Assembly (NCBI RefSeq): GCF_958298935.1
Contig: NC_084932.1
Coordinates: 11,449,501 to 11,513,500 of the forward strand
From: Phragmites australis
Taxonomy: Eukaryota > Streptophyta > Magnoliopsida > Poales > Poaceae
Length of the DNA stretch: 64,000 nt
Reading direction: 5' to 3'
Under the pieces are notes generated by a model. The model saw only the letters and a program-made list of their open reading frames with translations. It did no database searches and was not told the DNA's origin. The translations under genes were made by a program, and so were the position numbers. Shown piece after piece: positions 45,105 to 56,261 of this stretch (positions within the stretch are counted from its first letter, which is position 1; every line of letters starts with the position of its first letter).

Positions 45105-45215
45105 AAATGTGGGAGAGAGAGACAAAAGTGGGAAAGAGAGAGAGAGAGAGAGAAATGTGGGAAAGAGAGGGAAAACATGGGAGAGAGAAGAAAAAGATGT
45201 CGGAGAGAGAAAAAT
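45105..45215. repeat. GA-rich microsatellite
   Basis: (GA)n with GGGAGAGAGAGAC and GGGAAAGAGAGG variants. It lies upstream of the antisense gene that starts near 45430. Open frames over it are artefacts. Confidence 0.85.
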
Positions 45216-45429
45216 TAATTGCCATCAGGCTCGAGGGAATTTTGGTTCTCCACGCACGTCTTTTCGAATTTTGTGCAAATTTGACCCCATCGTAGTTGAG
45301 GCACCACAATGGACCTTTAAATTGGTGTAGCCATAGCTTCCCACGAATCCTTTCACCATCTTCCATTGCCCCCAAGCCTCTATGTTCTCAGAGCTCTTCA
45401 TCTCCTCCAATGTCTCCATGTCTGTCCTT

Positions 45430-47537
45430 GCCCTCGTAGCATCTTCCACCGCAATCCGATGGTGTGCACCGGCAACGATTCCGCCTTCCCCAGATCAAAG
45501 TGCAACAAGGCAAGGTTGAAGGCGTTGCACGAGATCAGCTTGCTCACCCACCTCCTTTCCACTGGGTACCGTACTAGGGAGAGAGTGCCTCCCCCCCCCC
45601 CCGCCAAGGGGAGATCATGCTATTTGTCACGTTCTTCTTGTCAGCCCTCGTGCCACCCTTCTCTAAGTTCTTCACCACCATCATCTCTTTCTACAACATC
45701 TACCACCTCCAGCTCAATCCCAACTCCATTCTCATGCTGGGCATTTTTGCCCATCTATGTGAGAACTTCGTCGGGGTTGAGCCATGCCTCGACCTCTTTT
45801 GGTTCTTCTACCCAGCCTGGTCGGTGGTCGGGCTAGCCACCGAGAGCTACAATTTTATGCCTTCATGATGGTGCTACAGACTCCTACATCGAGGTGGGAC
45901 TCAAGTCATCATGATCAAGATGGATGGAGGATTGGTTCTATCTCATAGAATACGATTCCTTGGATAACCTTTGTGTGTCGAGCGTGCTAGCGCAGGTCAT
46001 GGAAAACTGGGGGAGTTCGCCCGCTACCACCCCAGAGCTATAGACCCTGCCCAAACGGCTTGTCTAGCTTCAAAAAGCTGGGCTGACAGGGCTAGAGGTC
46101 ATCCATGACTATATCAAGCGTCGATTGTGTCACTTGTGGAGGCGAGCGCACCCAACATTTATGTACTTTGGGCTAAATGATGAAGCCTGGTAGAGCTTCA
46201 TAGGTTACCCTACTGTCGATTCCTGGGTACCGCCCTTTTTTCCAAAAAGTGCGCGAGCTCTCAAACCTATTTTGTTATTCAGATCTTACCGATGACACCG
46301 TCAACTCCCAAGTTCGAATCCTAATGTCGGGCTCCCTAAGGAAAGACGGTCTTCCATTTGACGCCCTTCCTCTGTGTGATCTCACCCCTCTAGAGAGAGC
46401 ACAACACTGGAGGGTAAGTTTGGCATTTCCGAAATTCTTGGCCCCGAGCCTTCCTATGACCCAGATTTTCATAGTTGACGCTATTGCAGGGTCTTCCAGA
46501 GGTCGACATTCTGTGCCTAGTCATCAATGAAGTCCTAGAGGCTTCCAGCCAAGTTGCCCTAGGGAGTTAAGTTGATCAGGTTATCCACCTTGGAGCCCAA
46601 TAGAGCATGACCCTGTCTCCTCATGATCGATCTAGTCGCACATCCGACCCATCTTGTCATAGAGGTAGCCCGATAGCCTTGAGCTAGAAGTCAACCATAG
46701 GTGTAGATCTTATGTATAGTACTAGTAAGCATAGGAGCTAGCCGGGGACCAGACTGCTCACTGTCAAAAGTTGACCATGGGCGGATGTATGCCAAGCAAT
46801 GCTGACCACTAGGGGAGCGATTAGTCACTCCCCGAGTTAGCTAGGGACTACTAGTCTACTCATCGAGTCTCTGCACAATGGAAGAGAAGATCAGCGGAGG
46901 ATTCAGCTTTCGCAAAAGTGTCCAAATGCGTTTGTAAGGCACCTTCTACTAGTGGCACGACAATAGATGTGGCCTTCCCGTCGGGTCAAATCAGTGGTTT
47001 CATTAGGTTGAGAGTTGTGCTCACCCCTTCGACCACATGGTAAGTCCCTATTTAGGCATAGAAATTTTGAGTTATTTTCTTGACTCTGTAACTTGTTGTT
47101 GTTGCAGGTCCTCCACCCAATCAATAACTCTGTTAGACACTCCTCCGGTGCCTCAACCAAAAATTCCAGCCTTCGAGCCAACTACGGTCCTGATGCTACC
47201 TAAAGTGCTCGTCGTGATCCTCGTTCCTTTAGAGCCTATCGGGGTCCCACTTTTACCTCTGACCTACTCTCCCTGGTCGCCAGCCTCCCTGCCTCCATTA
47301 GCTAGATGATCACTAAGAAGGAGGCGGTAGACCATGAATGCACCGAGCTAGAGAGGCGGGTGGCCGAGGAAAAGGAAGCGAGGTGCTTGCTTCAGCAAGA
47401 GAATGCCACACTTCAATAGGAGAAAACTGTTCTTAAGAGTAGAGGGCTACGCTCGTCACTCAATATTCCAAGCTAAAGGAGGACGAGTGGAAGACTCACA
47501 ATTTTCTTCGGACTGCCTTTATGGCGGTGCGGGGGGC
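45430..47537 (+). pseudogene. antisense Tat gene, Transposase_28-type, exons split by an insertion
   Basis: FSKFFTTIISFYNIYHLQLN, PNSILMLGIFAHLCENFVG and VEPCLDLFWFFYPAW (45650-45830) match the grass putative gypsy-type transposon domain (Transposase_28, PF04195). Further pieces follow (HDYIKRRLCHLWRRAHPTF near 46100). Introns fit at about 46415-46490 (GTAAGT...TTGCAG) and 47039-47107 (GTAAGT...TTGCAG). A coiled-coil-like ELERRVAEEKEARCLLQQEN is at 47340-47400. Stops are present. The gene continues at 53712 after the insertion. It is antisense to the minus-strand integrase at 55480-56261, the known place for this gene in Tat-lineage elements. Confidence 0.75.
47039..47107 (+). other. intron of the antisense Tat gene
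   Basis: Donor ATG/GTAAGTCC at 47039 and acceptor GTTGTTGCAG at 47107. The flanking frames and the clean splice signals suggest a real spliced gene before it decayed. Confidence 0.6.
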
Positions 47538-47834
47538 TGTCACACACTGATTTTTAGATTTCTCAAAATTCTAAAATTTCCAAGATTATTGAATAGCTTC
47601 ACTAGTAGTATAGGTTTAAAACCTATTTTCTTAATCAATCAATAAATATAGCTTATTATTTTGTGTGCATTACATGCTGAGTTTTGTTAGGAGCCAGGTA
47701 AATGCATTATAGTTCTTTTTTTCTTTCTCTTTGGTGTTTTGAGTGAAAAAGATTTTGAAAAGGTTTTTACAAAACTCAGTAGTGAATAAGTTAAGGATCT
47801 TAAAGGTTGGAATTCAAAATATCAGGGTGTGACA
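47538..47834 (-). mobile_element. aberrant 3' LTR: 14 bases plus inverted LTR start
   Basis: Read on plus, 47538-47819 matches the minus strand of 53711-53430 with about nine differences over 282 bases (~97%). Read on minus, the segment begins TGTCACACCCTGAT (47834-47821), identical to the first 14 bases of the 5' LTR, and then turns into the inverted copy. The inverted copy ends in ..GTGTGTGACA, which resembles the natural LTR end GGGTGTGACA. Confidence 0.92.
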
Positions 47835-47855
47835 AACCTACCCCCTTAAAGGAAT
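47835..47855 (-). other. polypurine tract and pol end of the inverted-end element
   Basis: Minus-strand TTTAAGGGGGTAGGTT directly before TGTCACACCC. Upstream it reads NLEDEIPLRG, the pol tail normal for this gypsy type. It shows where the 3' LTR begins and that it was made from a correct plus-strand primer site. Confidence 0.8.
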
Positions 47856-47879
47856 CTCGTCCTCAAGATTCGGAAAGAT

Positions 47880-48430
47880 TAGAGAAGAGATAAGGGAACT
47901 GGGTCTTCAAATTTTCTTCTCGCTTTCCAAATCGGTTTTTCTTCTTGGTGGTAACCTCATTGTGCTGACTTCCTTTGATTACTTTGTCTTTGATGGCTTC
48001 TCATTTGTCTCAAGAAATGTTGATTGATTACCTTGAGTATGTTGGATTTTCTCGGATATTCCATTCCTGATATCTTCAACGGTTGTAGTTGTCTCTGATG
48101 TACTGTTCTAGCTTCTTTTTTGACATGTGTCAAATAACACCATATACTTTGCTACACCACTCTTGTTTCCATACTACTAATAACAATCCTTGAGGTCATG
48201 GTACATCTTAGTGCTTTCTAATTCCTGAGAATTTCGTAGCTTTAGCACTCCTGATAAGTTTCCTTTATTATTAAGGATCTTCTCATCTGTTGATTGACCT
48301 TGGCAGACCTTCTTATCCTTGATGATTGAGTAAGCTATATCCTAATTCTGAGGAAAGAGTACTTGTTCTTAGCAATCACTTCTGTGGTCGGAGTGCATCT
48401 TCTGGGTACTGTCCTTCATTTAGCACATTT
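47880..48430 (-). other. degraded pol remnant or spacer
   Basis: Between the pol tail and the protease piece I see no RT or integrase motif on the minus strand. The region is too short for a full pol, so most of pol was deleted in this lineage. Confidence 0.5.
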
Positions 48431-48434
48431 TATT

Positions 48435-48535
48435 ACCTAATTACCTTTGCTGACTAGCCATTTCCAATATCTATCTTGAGGTTCCAAAACCAAGAGATTG
48501 GCTAGAAAGTCTACCCCCCTTAAAAAGGAGCGGAC
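48435..48535 (-). pseudogene. gypsy protease remnant
   Basis: Minus-strand GVDFLANLLVLEPQD, then KWLVSK, matches the protease part of the other gypsy relic (VDFPANLIVLEANGID..GMDWLVSK, 21755-21655). Both sides are degraded. Confidence 0.65.
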
Positions 48536-48849
48536 TTCTGTGACCTACATTTTCAATTCTTGAGAAGTAGATAGATTTGTAGCCTTTGATATGGAATATA
48601 TCACTCTCTTTTTTTTTTGGTGCCTATTGAGCTTCTGTGAGCTTGATGGGATCTCATCGATCTTGACTATCTTGAGTTACAACTTGAAAGTCGTGACAGT
48701 CCGAATGTTGAACTAAGATCTTCATATGGGATTTGGGGTTGATCCAGTTCCATGTGGGGTGCTTCATGGGACATCTTTTGACCCAGCGCGTAGGTTCTCT
48801 AGAGTGGACACACACCTTCTTATTGTTAGGTACAGATCCTCAGGGACAT

Positions 48850-49296
48850 CGATTGGCATAGCATCTTTCTTCTTCACAGCATAAACGCACCTTCCTTGTA
48901 GGGGTACTCTGCAAATTTTCTCTCGACCTATGAAACTTCCTGGTTGACAGAACAAAGTGCTTGTTCAGGAGTGAAACGTAACCAAGAACTATTGTTTGCT
49001 TGATAGTCTTCAAAGGATTTCTTCCTCTTCTTCATGTTGCCTTGCTTTCTATGCTCGTCTTTTGCACCTAGAGCTTCAACGATCTATAGTAGACTTTCCA
49101 TATTTTGAGTCATGCCTTGAAAGATCTGAGTCTGTGTCACCAAAAGTTGTTCCTTGTTGAATTGAGGTGGCATCTGTTGGTTGTCGTTGTTGTTGGTACC
49201 TTGACTGGGTTGACCTTCTTTCAAGTTCACCATCTGATCGGAATTGAGTAGGAAGGTTGGGGCATGAAGAGAAAAGGCTAGAAGGAGAAAACCCAA
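48850..49296 (-). pseudogene. gag remnant with zinc-knuckle piece
   Basis: From 49296 the minus strand reads MVNLKEGQPSQ, MPPQFNKEQLLVTQTQIFQG and MTQNMESLL, the N-terminal gag of Del/Tekay-like elements. Further on (about 49020) it reads MKKRKKSFEDYQANNSSWLR. In another frame near 48895-48850 it reads CCEEERCYANRCP, a CCHC knuckle with His changed to Cys. Stops lie between the pieces. Confidence 0.7.
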
Positions 49297-49828
49297 CTAT
49301 ACTATCAGCTATATAGATATATAAGGAATGTCGCTATTATCAGATGCTAAAGCATCCCTCAACGCATTCCAGCACTCAAACAGAAAAGCCGAATCACACA
49401 AGGCACACAACACAAGCACACGACCTAACATCGTTCTAATGTCTCCGAAGACTAGGGAAAATCCTCCTATAACTCGAAAAACTAAAACCGGGAGCAGCGC
49501 AGAGTTAGATCTTCATATCTTCAGTGTTGTAGTGGATGAATCTTCTTTGTCGTGATGGATCTTCATCTTTATCATATAAATCTTCACTCAAGGTAGGAGC
49601 GCCAAGAGAGATCTTCAAGTGCTTCCTTCTCGAACAGAGTAACTGGGATGGTTTAACAACTAATAGTTTGAAAGGAGGAGTGTTGGAAATTCATTTTTCT
49701 CAAAAGAGTGAAATAGGTAAGTAGAGAGAGAAACTGAGAGATCAGAAAAGCACAAGGATGGGTTTTCAAAATAGGCTTTTAAAATATGACCTTATGTCAC
49801 GACCATTCTATCTAAGCTTGCGTCCTAT

Positions 49829-49851
49829 GGTCAGTATGGCTCTAATACCAC
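49829..49851 (-). other. primer-binding site (initiator Met tRNA type)
   Basis: Minus-strand TGGTATTAGAGCCATACTG starts two bases after the LTR end (49854). It differs from the TGGTATCAGAGCC consensus for initiator Met tRNA by one base in the first 13. Confidence 0.85.
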
Positions 49852-49853
49852 TC

Positions 49854-52800
49854 TGTCACACCCAGTTTTAACGGCCAAAACCAGATGCGGCTTATGTGTG
49901 CCCAGAATGTTCAACACACATAAGGATGTCACAGGTGAAGTAACAAAAGCAATACTTCTATTAAATAAATGTTAAACTCTTACAGCAATTGACATATATT
50001 GTCTTCTATGAAGATATCTGCAGTGGAACAGAAGCACTGATGCCCAACAACAACACAGGCAACCAACCGGGAGACACGTGCCTAGAACGTCACAACCTCA
50101 TCTTGATAATCTTCAACATCTTCACTCACTGAGCAGCAGCACACATGTCGCATGGTATAGGGAAAATAGCAAGTGTGAGCACATGACGCGCTCAGCAAGT
50201 GTGGAAAAAATAATGATATGCAGGCTTCTATTAAGAATAGACTAACACATGGTATATTTACGTAAATGCGAGTAATGAAAACATATTTGGACTCAAAAGC
50301 ACTAAGCAATTATTAAGTGAACCATAACCACAACTATCTAATACTCCCTGTACCAGAACCATAGCCACAATCAAACCCATAACCACAACCATATAGTACT
50401 CCCTGTACCAGAATCATAACCACAACCAAACCCATAACCATAACCCACTAATCATGTGAGGATCCAAGTCTCTCATATCTGTGAGTATGGCTGTTATAAC
50501 AGTTTTACACTCTGCAGAGGTTGTCTAGCTTTCCCCACGAGTCAGTGAATTCCATGTTGCCATGTTCGCGAAACACTTAACACACGCCAGTGGTGTGCCA
50601 CCACGAATCACTGTATGACAATTTCCACTAACCAGAGACTAATCCAGTATGTGTCTACCCACTAGGTTTCACCGCCAGGCTTTACGCAAGCTAAGCTCCT
50701 ACCCAGAAGCTCCCTTTTGTGCTGACCCAGCACACACTGGATAGACTCTAATTAGTATGTTACGTCTTACCCATATCAGCCTCGTGGTTGGTACGTTACT
50801 TCTTGGGTTGTCACTCCACGAACCGGTCCTTACTTAGGTTACTTGAGCAAACATGAAACCAACATCATAACCATGACAACCATCAAAACTACTTTGCTCA
50901 AGGCCTAAGGTTCCATGTTGCTAGACCATTAACAAATTAACCATCAATGTTGTATATGTTCATTAGTCAAGATTATGACACTTATTAACATCCCAAAAGC
51001 ATAGCTAAGCAATCTACCCACAAAGGACACCTAACCATAAACCATCTAGGTTCCAAGGGATGATAAGGGAAAATCTAGGGAAAACCCTAACATAGGTGAC
51101 TACCCATCATATTGACACTGCATGCAATTTTGTAAAATAAAACATTTAAAAACATAGGTTCAATATAATCAAGGACACTTGCCTTTTTCCCAATGCTGCT
51201 CAGTGTTGTCGAAATCTTGGACTTGAAGTCTCGCGAACTGCTCCGGAACGTTATTAACTAATCGCGAGTACTACCGACAAACAACACAAAGGAAAACACT
51301 AAGAACAACATACCACATAATTAAAACACTTTAAAAATACTATGGTTGGATTGGGATGATTTTAGAAACATTTAGATGCAAGAATCGTCTAAATCGGAGT
51401 TAAGATGAAAAGAGAACAGCTTTCGAGAAATGGATTAGGTTGAAAAGGAAATGCTGATTTTTTGGAACTATCTTCCTATAGGAAAGGTTTTATTGCATAA
51501 TCACTGTGTCAGGCTTGACAACATCCGTATGCAAGATTCAAGAAGTGTAGGGCAGACTAGACTTTGTTGACTAGGCTAAGGAGAATGATGGGGCGCTGAC
51601 TTGGCATGCTATACAAGTACCGTCTTGGATTAAAGAAGGGATACACTGAGGTCTAGTATCGACCACCTATGATTGATCAAAAAGGTTGAAGGTTGAGCTT
51701 CTAAGTTAAGGATACTACTTGTGTCTCTATGTAGCGGTGGTGGTTCGGGTTTCGTCGAAGATGGCGATCGGGCATGTGGCCACAAACATCGATGTCGGCT
51801 TCAGTGGTGTTTCAGTGAAACGAGGGAAGCATGGCGTAGAACGCGGGAAGGCTAACTCAACGGTATGGTTGGTTTTGGAAGGGGTCATCTAAGGTAGCGG
51901 CAAAACAGCGATGACTGCTTCTAGATTTGGTGGTGACCGTGAACCGATGTAGGAACGAAGACGCTAGCGTTCCCAGAGATTGGCTATGAAATTTGAGAAA
52001 CCATTTTAATAGAGATGTTCATATATTCCGGGAACATAATGCTATAGCATAGTTTTGGGTAGATCATCCACTGAGAGGAAGCACGATCAGCATAGATGAA
52101 ACGAGTGATGGCTACGACATACTGTGGTTGGCAATAGCGTCTTGGTTGTGTCGCTGCACAAACAGGGATGGGCTCCTAGGGTAATGTAGAAGACTCCATG
52201 GGACATGTCGTGACGTGGTTGGTGCATCCATACGGCTTTCAGATTAACAGGGAACGCGAATACAAATCCGGTGCGTGCGCAGAACACGTCCAGAAACCGG
52301 ACAATGGGTATGTCAACCTTGATTGCGGTAGTTTGGCTGCTCTACTGGACGACCTGGTTGGTGAGGGCGTGGGGAACATCATGGGACATGCACCGGTGAA
52401 AGGTCTTGGTGATTTGACCTCTGGTCGGTCGGGAACATCGATGTCAATCCGCTACAGCATGGCTGTCCCACGGCTGTCCACGATGGTGACGACCGTGGCG
52501 GTGTAGATCGTGCTTTGACCGGGGCTAGGGCTTAGCTGGGGACTTAGTATGATGATAAAACAGTAGTAAGGGAGGAGAAGAAGGGGTCCTCACCTTGCTT
52601 TCATGGACGAAGAAGGAGGAATTGCGGAGAAGACGACGTAGCGCATCATGGGAGGCGGCGGCGGCTCCGGCGAACAGTGGTGCTCCAGCGACGTACGGGC
52701 AGGGCAGCTGCGACTTCTATGGCTTAGGGGTGTGGAATAGTGATAGGAGAGAGCGTGAAACTCATATATATAGGGCTAGGGGTGGCTGGTTGAGGTGGAG

Positions 52801-53711
52801 TCCAAACCGAACACGAATTGGATTCGAGTTCGAGTCGGTTACGGTTTCCTTTTTCGCTGCTCTATATTCCGAGGATGATATCTCTGTCGTATGGACTCCA
52901 AATTGGATTTTTCTTGATTCTAAATTGTAGTACTCAAAACGATCTACAACTTTGGTAGTCATTGGAACTTCTGAAAACGCCATCTTGTGTTCAGAAAATA
53001 CACCACAAGATAAACTGTTTGAACTCGGACTTCTCTGCGCAGCACTGATTTCGGGGGCCATAACTACCAGCTCCATTATCCAAAAGAGGACTTCCATAGG
53101 TTCAAATCGAATCTCTCAATGAGACCTACAACTTTAGTATTGTAAAGATTTGCATTTGAGGCTATTTTGAACTCCAAAATGTCATGAGAAGATGAGGCTA
53201 TCCTCGACTCCGCGAAAATTTGCAGATTTCGTGAATCCTTTGTTGGGCCATCTAGAAGACTTGGCTAAGGGTTTGGACTTGAGCAAGATTAAGCCCAAAG
53301 ACACTTTAGGTGTATTCAGAGTTTAGAAAAGAAACTTTTGCAGAGAAATTTGAATAGAATTTGAATTTGAATTGAGTTTGGAGAAGGATCAGGTATGATC
53401 AAGGATTGAATAGATGATGAATTCAAAGATTTTGAATTCCAACCTTTAAGATCATTAACTTATTCACTACTGAGTTTTGAAAAAACCTTTTCAAAATCTT
53501 TTTCACTCAAAACACCAAAGAGAAAGAAAAAAAGAACTATAATGCATTTACCTGACTCCTAACAAAACTCAACATGCAATGCACACAAAATAATAAGCTA
53601 TATTTATTGATTGATTAAGAAAATAGATTTTAAACCTATACTACTAGTGTAGCTATTCAATAATCTTGGAAATTTTAGAATTTTGAGAAATCTGAAAATC
53701 AGGGTGTGACA
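49854..53711 (-). mobile_element. 5' LTR, 3.86 kb, of the inverted-end element
   Basis: Minus start TGTCACACCCTGATTTTC at 53711 and minus end AAAACTGGGTGTGACA at 49854, with 10-bp terminal inverted repeats (TGTCACACCC/GGGTGTGACA). Inner blocks match other long LTRs here: 50090-51250 matches the minus-strand piece 56420-57448 and the reverse complement of 59480-60460. A TATA box is at 52767-52776 (minus). Confidence 0.88.
52765..52780 (-). promoter_or_regulatory. LTR TATA box
   Basis: Minus-strand CCCTATATATATGAG, about 940 bases from the LTR start, followed downstream by GC-rich leader-like DNA (52750-52500). The matching place in the plus-strand LTR at 57449 is 58205-58213. Confidence 0.6.
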
Positions 53712-54870
53712 GGGGCCCTGAGGAGCATTGGGCTAGAAGCTGATGACCCAAAGGAGGAGTTTGCGCAGGGTTGGGCCGACCCCATCAATGTCCTATCAAA
53801 GAAGTTCACCCAGCTCTGGGGCACATTGGAAGCCAGGACAGTGGAGTATGTAGCTAAGACGACTAAGACAGCGGTAGGGTATGTACTCCGGTGCTACCAC
53901 AGCCGCGACCTTGACTTCAACCTTGAGATCATCCAGGAGGGGGTCATGGCTACTAACCATGAAAACAAGGCGAATTTGGAGCCAGAGTGTCAAGGGTCGG
54001 CTGAGTCAATAGCGTCTGCCTTCCAGGTGGAGACCAGGAAGAGTAAACACCAGTCTCTAATTTAACTTTGTACGATATGTGATTGACCTTCTTCATTTCT
54101 TTGATGGGCTTGTGTCGCTGTTGTGTTCATAGAGTCCCAAAAATAACCGAATCACTTGCTTGCTCTGAGCCCCTGACCACCATCATTGATGACACCAACG
54201 ACCAGTGTAGTCTAGAGGTAGTGGCCGAGTGCGAGCTTGGGTTTGCGATTGAGCGAGAGATCCTTCAGAGCGATCTTCGATTTGCGCAAATATTGCAACA
54301 TACTAAGCCATGTATAGTCTTAGGCTAGCCAAGTAATACCAGACCAGCTGACCTTTGCATGCTTTGTGACTTTTTTCGACCAGATTGTCAGCATGAACTA
54401 CACGTGGTGAAAAGTGACTTAGAGCGGACGTCAAGGGAGAATGACCAGTGGTAGGTGTACTTATACTATTGCCTTAGCCAAGCATTCACCTCCTTTGACT
54501 CGCTGCTCTGGGTTGCTGGTGTTTATGTCTTCCCAACCCTTGAGTATACCGTGACTGGACATATTGATTAGTTTCTAGCAGCCTCCGAGGAGGTAGGTGA
54601 TCTTGAGTAGAGGCTTCGTGAGACTGTCGACGACCACCTCTTTGTGGTCGGAGTGTCGCGAGCCTACCTTACTCTTGCCTGCTTTGCCCTTGCCTGCATC
54701 AAAGATTACTCTCCTAACCTCAACCTTACACCGATAGTCTCTGTAGGTTTTGGCTTTGTTCAGAGGACCACGGCTGGACTTAGCAACAATGCAAACACAT
54801 TTCTATACGTAGCTTGTTCCCTTCTTTGGATCGTCTGGTTTGAGAAGTTGAGGGGCATCTTCATATCCTA
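53712..54870 (+). pseudogene. antisense Tat gene, continued
   Basis: After the insertion the frame goes on with GALRSIGLEADDPKEEFAQG, FTQLWGTLEARTVEYVAKTT and YHSRDLDFNLEIIQEGVMA to a stop at 54063. Further frames read EVVAECELGFAIEREILQSD (to 54328) and SQAFTSFDSLLWVAG (about 54480). The C-terminal style (long helices, E/R-rich) agrees with Transposase_28-type proteins. The junction with 47537 restores a continuous frame after removal of one GGGGC copy. Confidence 0.65.
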
Positions 54871-55479
54871 GGGACACTAAACAAAAATCGTTATAACTAG
54901 CCCCCCGGGCACTATCCAAGCGGTCTTTTTTTTCTCGAGGACGTGTTTTCATATATTTTTTTGTGCTTTTCCAGTGAGCAGGCTTGGCTGGTCGTTACTT
55001 ACACAGGGGATCCTGGCTTTTCCGTACCGCTTGCTAGCTAGGTTGTGGCCTAGTGGTCGGTATCCATCAGCCGCCCATACACCTGATACTAAGCGGGCGA
55101 TAGTTTTCATTCCTGCCCAAATGATTTGGTACTCAGTAGGAATGAAACCTAAAATGTTCTAGCCTCTTACCGTCTAGTCAGCAGGAATGCTGTCGACCAG
55201 GCGGTTTGACTCTTCAATTGGAAAAACATACAAGTCAATGGGAGATCTTGTAAAATAGAGAATTTTGCAAGTCGACTAGACCGTTCTTGTCTAGGAGATC
55301 CTGCAAAACAAAGAATTTTGTCTCCAAATCAAAAAAACTTACAAGCCATATTCCACACCCGTCCGAAAGATTCTGGAAAAGTGAGAATAAATGGCTCATT
55401 TTCAAACAGCCTCATACATAGAAGTTGTGCAACTGGGCTATGTTTTAGGAGTTGTGCAATTCATGGACATCCTCCATGG
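54871..55479. other. spacer between antisense gene and integrase, no gene
   Basis: Two diverged copies of GACTAG..AGATCTTGTAAAAYAGAGAATTTTG-like text lie at about 55240 and 55300. No coding motif is found. In Tat elements this is the region between pol and the antisense gene. Confidence 0.45.
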
Positions 55480-56261
55480 CTAACTTGACACACCATGTTA
55501 GATAAGCTTCACCACCTTGTAGGGCCCCTCCAACTTAGGGGAGAGCTTGTTCTAGCCTACCTTATTCTGAATCTGTCTAAGGACAAGGTCGCCTACGACT
55601 AGTTTTTGCTCCTACACCTTGCAGTTGTCATAGTGCCTAAGGCTCTATTGGTATCGGGCTGCTCAAACTAGAGTGCAATCATGGAACTCTTCGATCAGGT
55701 TTATGTCATCCTTCTGTCGTCTCACCTGGTCGTCCTTCGAGTAGATGGTCACTCAAGGAGATTGGAGGGAAATCTCGGAGGGGAGCATTGCCTCGGCATG
55801 GAAAACAAGAAGGGGGGTCATTCGTAGCGACCAGAGTACTGTGGGGAGTTTGTCCACCTAATGTCTCGAATAGCTCTTAAGATAATGAAAGACCCAGGTG
55901 TTGACCCCTTGCAGTACGAGCCCATTTGTCCTTTTAACCTTTCTGTTGCTTTGAGGATGTGTAGCCGACACATAGCAAACTTTGGTCCTGATCTCTTTGT
56001 AGTAGTCTATGAAAGCGCTACTGGTGAGCTAAGTCCCATTCTCCACAATTATACAGTTTTGACTGCCAAACTGTACTACCAACCCTCAGATGAACTTTAT
56101 CACTGTTGTGGCGGTGATTTTCTTGATAGGCTCGGCTTTGATCCACTTAGTGAACTTATCAACTGCCATGAACACAAATTCAAAACCACCAAGGGTCTTA
56201 GGGAACGGTCACACAATATCAAGCCTTGAGACAGCGAAAGGCCAAAAGAGTGGTATGGTTT
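55480..56261 (-). pseudogene. Tat-lineage gypsy integrase
   Basis: The minus strand from 56261 reads GLDIVxPFPKTLGGFEFVFM, AVDKFTKWIKAEPIKKITAT, VQFGSQNCIIVENGT, THPQSNRKVKRTN and LPTVLWSLRMTPLLVFHAEA, then KLEGPYKVVKLI. This is the integrase core and C-terminal part of Tat-lineage elements. The Asp of the DNGT motif is changed to ENGT. Several stops occur. The upstream part is cut at 56262 by an LTR fragment. Confidence 0.88.

Larger units (their letters stand above)
47538..53711 (-). mobile_element. LTR element with inverted 3' LTR end, 6.17 kb, target duplication GGGGC
   Basis: Flanks GGGGC (47533-47537) and GGGGC (53712-53716) make a perfect 5-bp duplication. On the minus strand the order is: 5' LTR 53711-49854 (3.86 kb), primer site, short interior with gag and protease remnants, polypurine tract, and a 297-bp 3' end (47834-47538). 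That end starts with 14 normal LTR bases and then carries the first ~282 LTR bases inverted. Both element ends therefore read TGTCACAC. It splits a coding frame at 47537/53712 (antisense Tat gene). It lacks RT and integrase, so it is non-autonomous. Confidence 0.92.

Noticed and set aside
45095..45330. Arginine/glutamate-rich frames
   Set aside because: Translation of a GA microsatellite.
49829..49851. Possible tRNA gene fragment (TGGTATTAGAGCC)
   Set aside because: Only the primer-site complement is present, right after an LTR end; no cloverleaf can be drawn.
47538..53711. DNA transposon with ~300-bp TIRs
   Set aside because: The 5-bp duplication, primer site, polypurine tract and gag/protease remnants show an LTR retrotransposon with an aberrant end.
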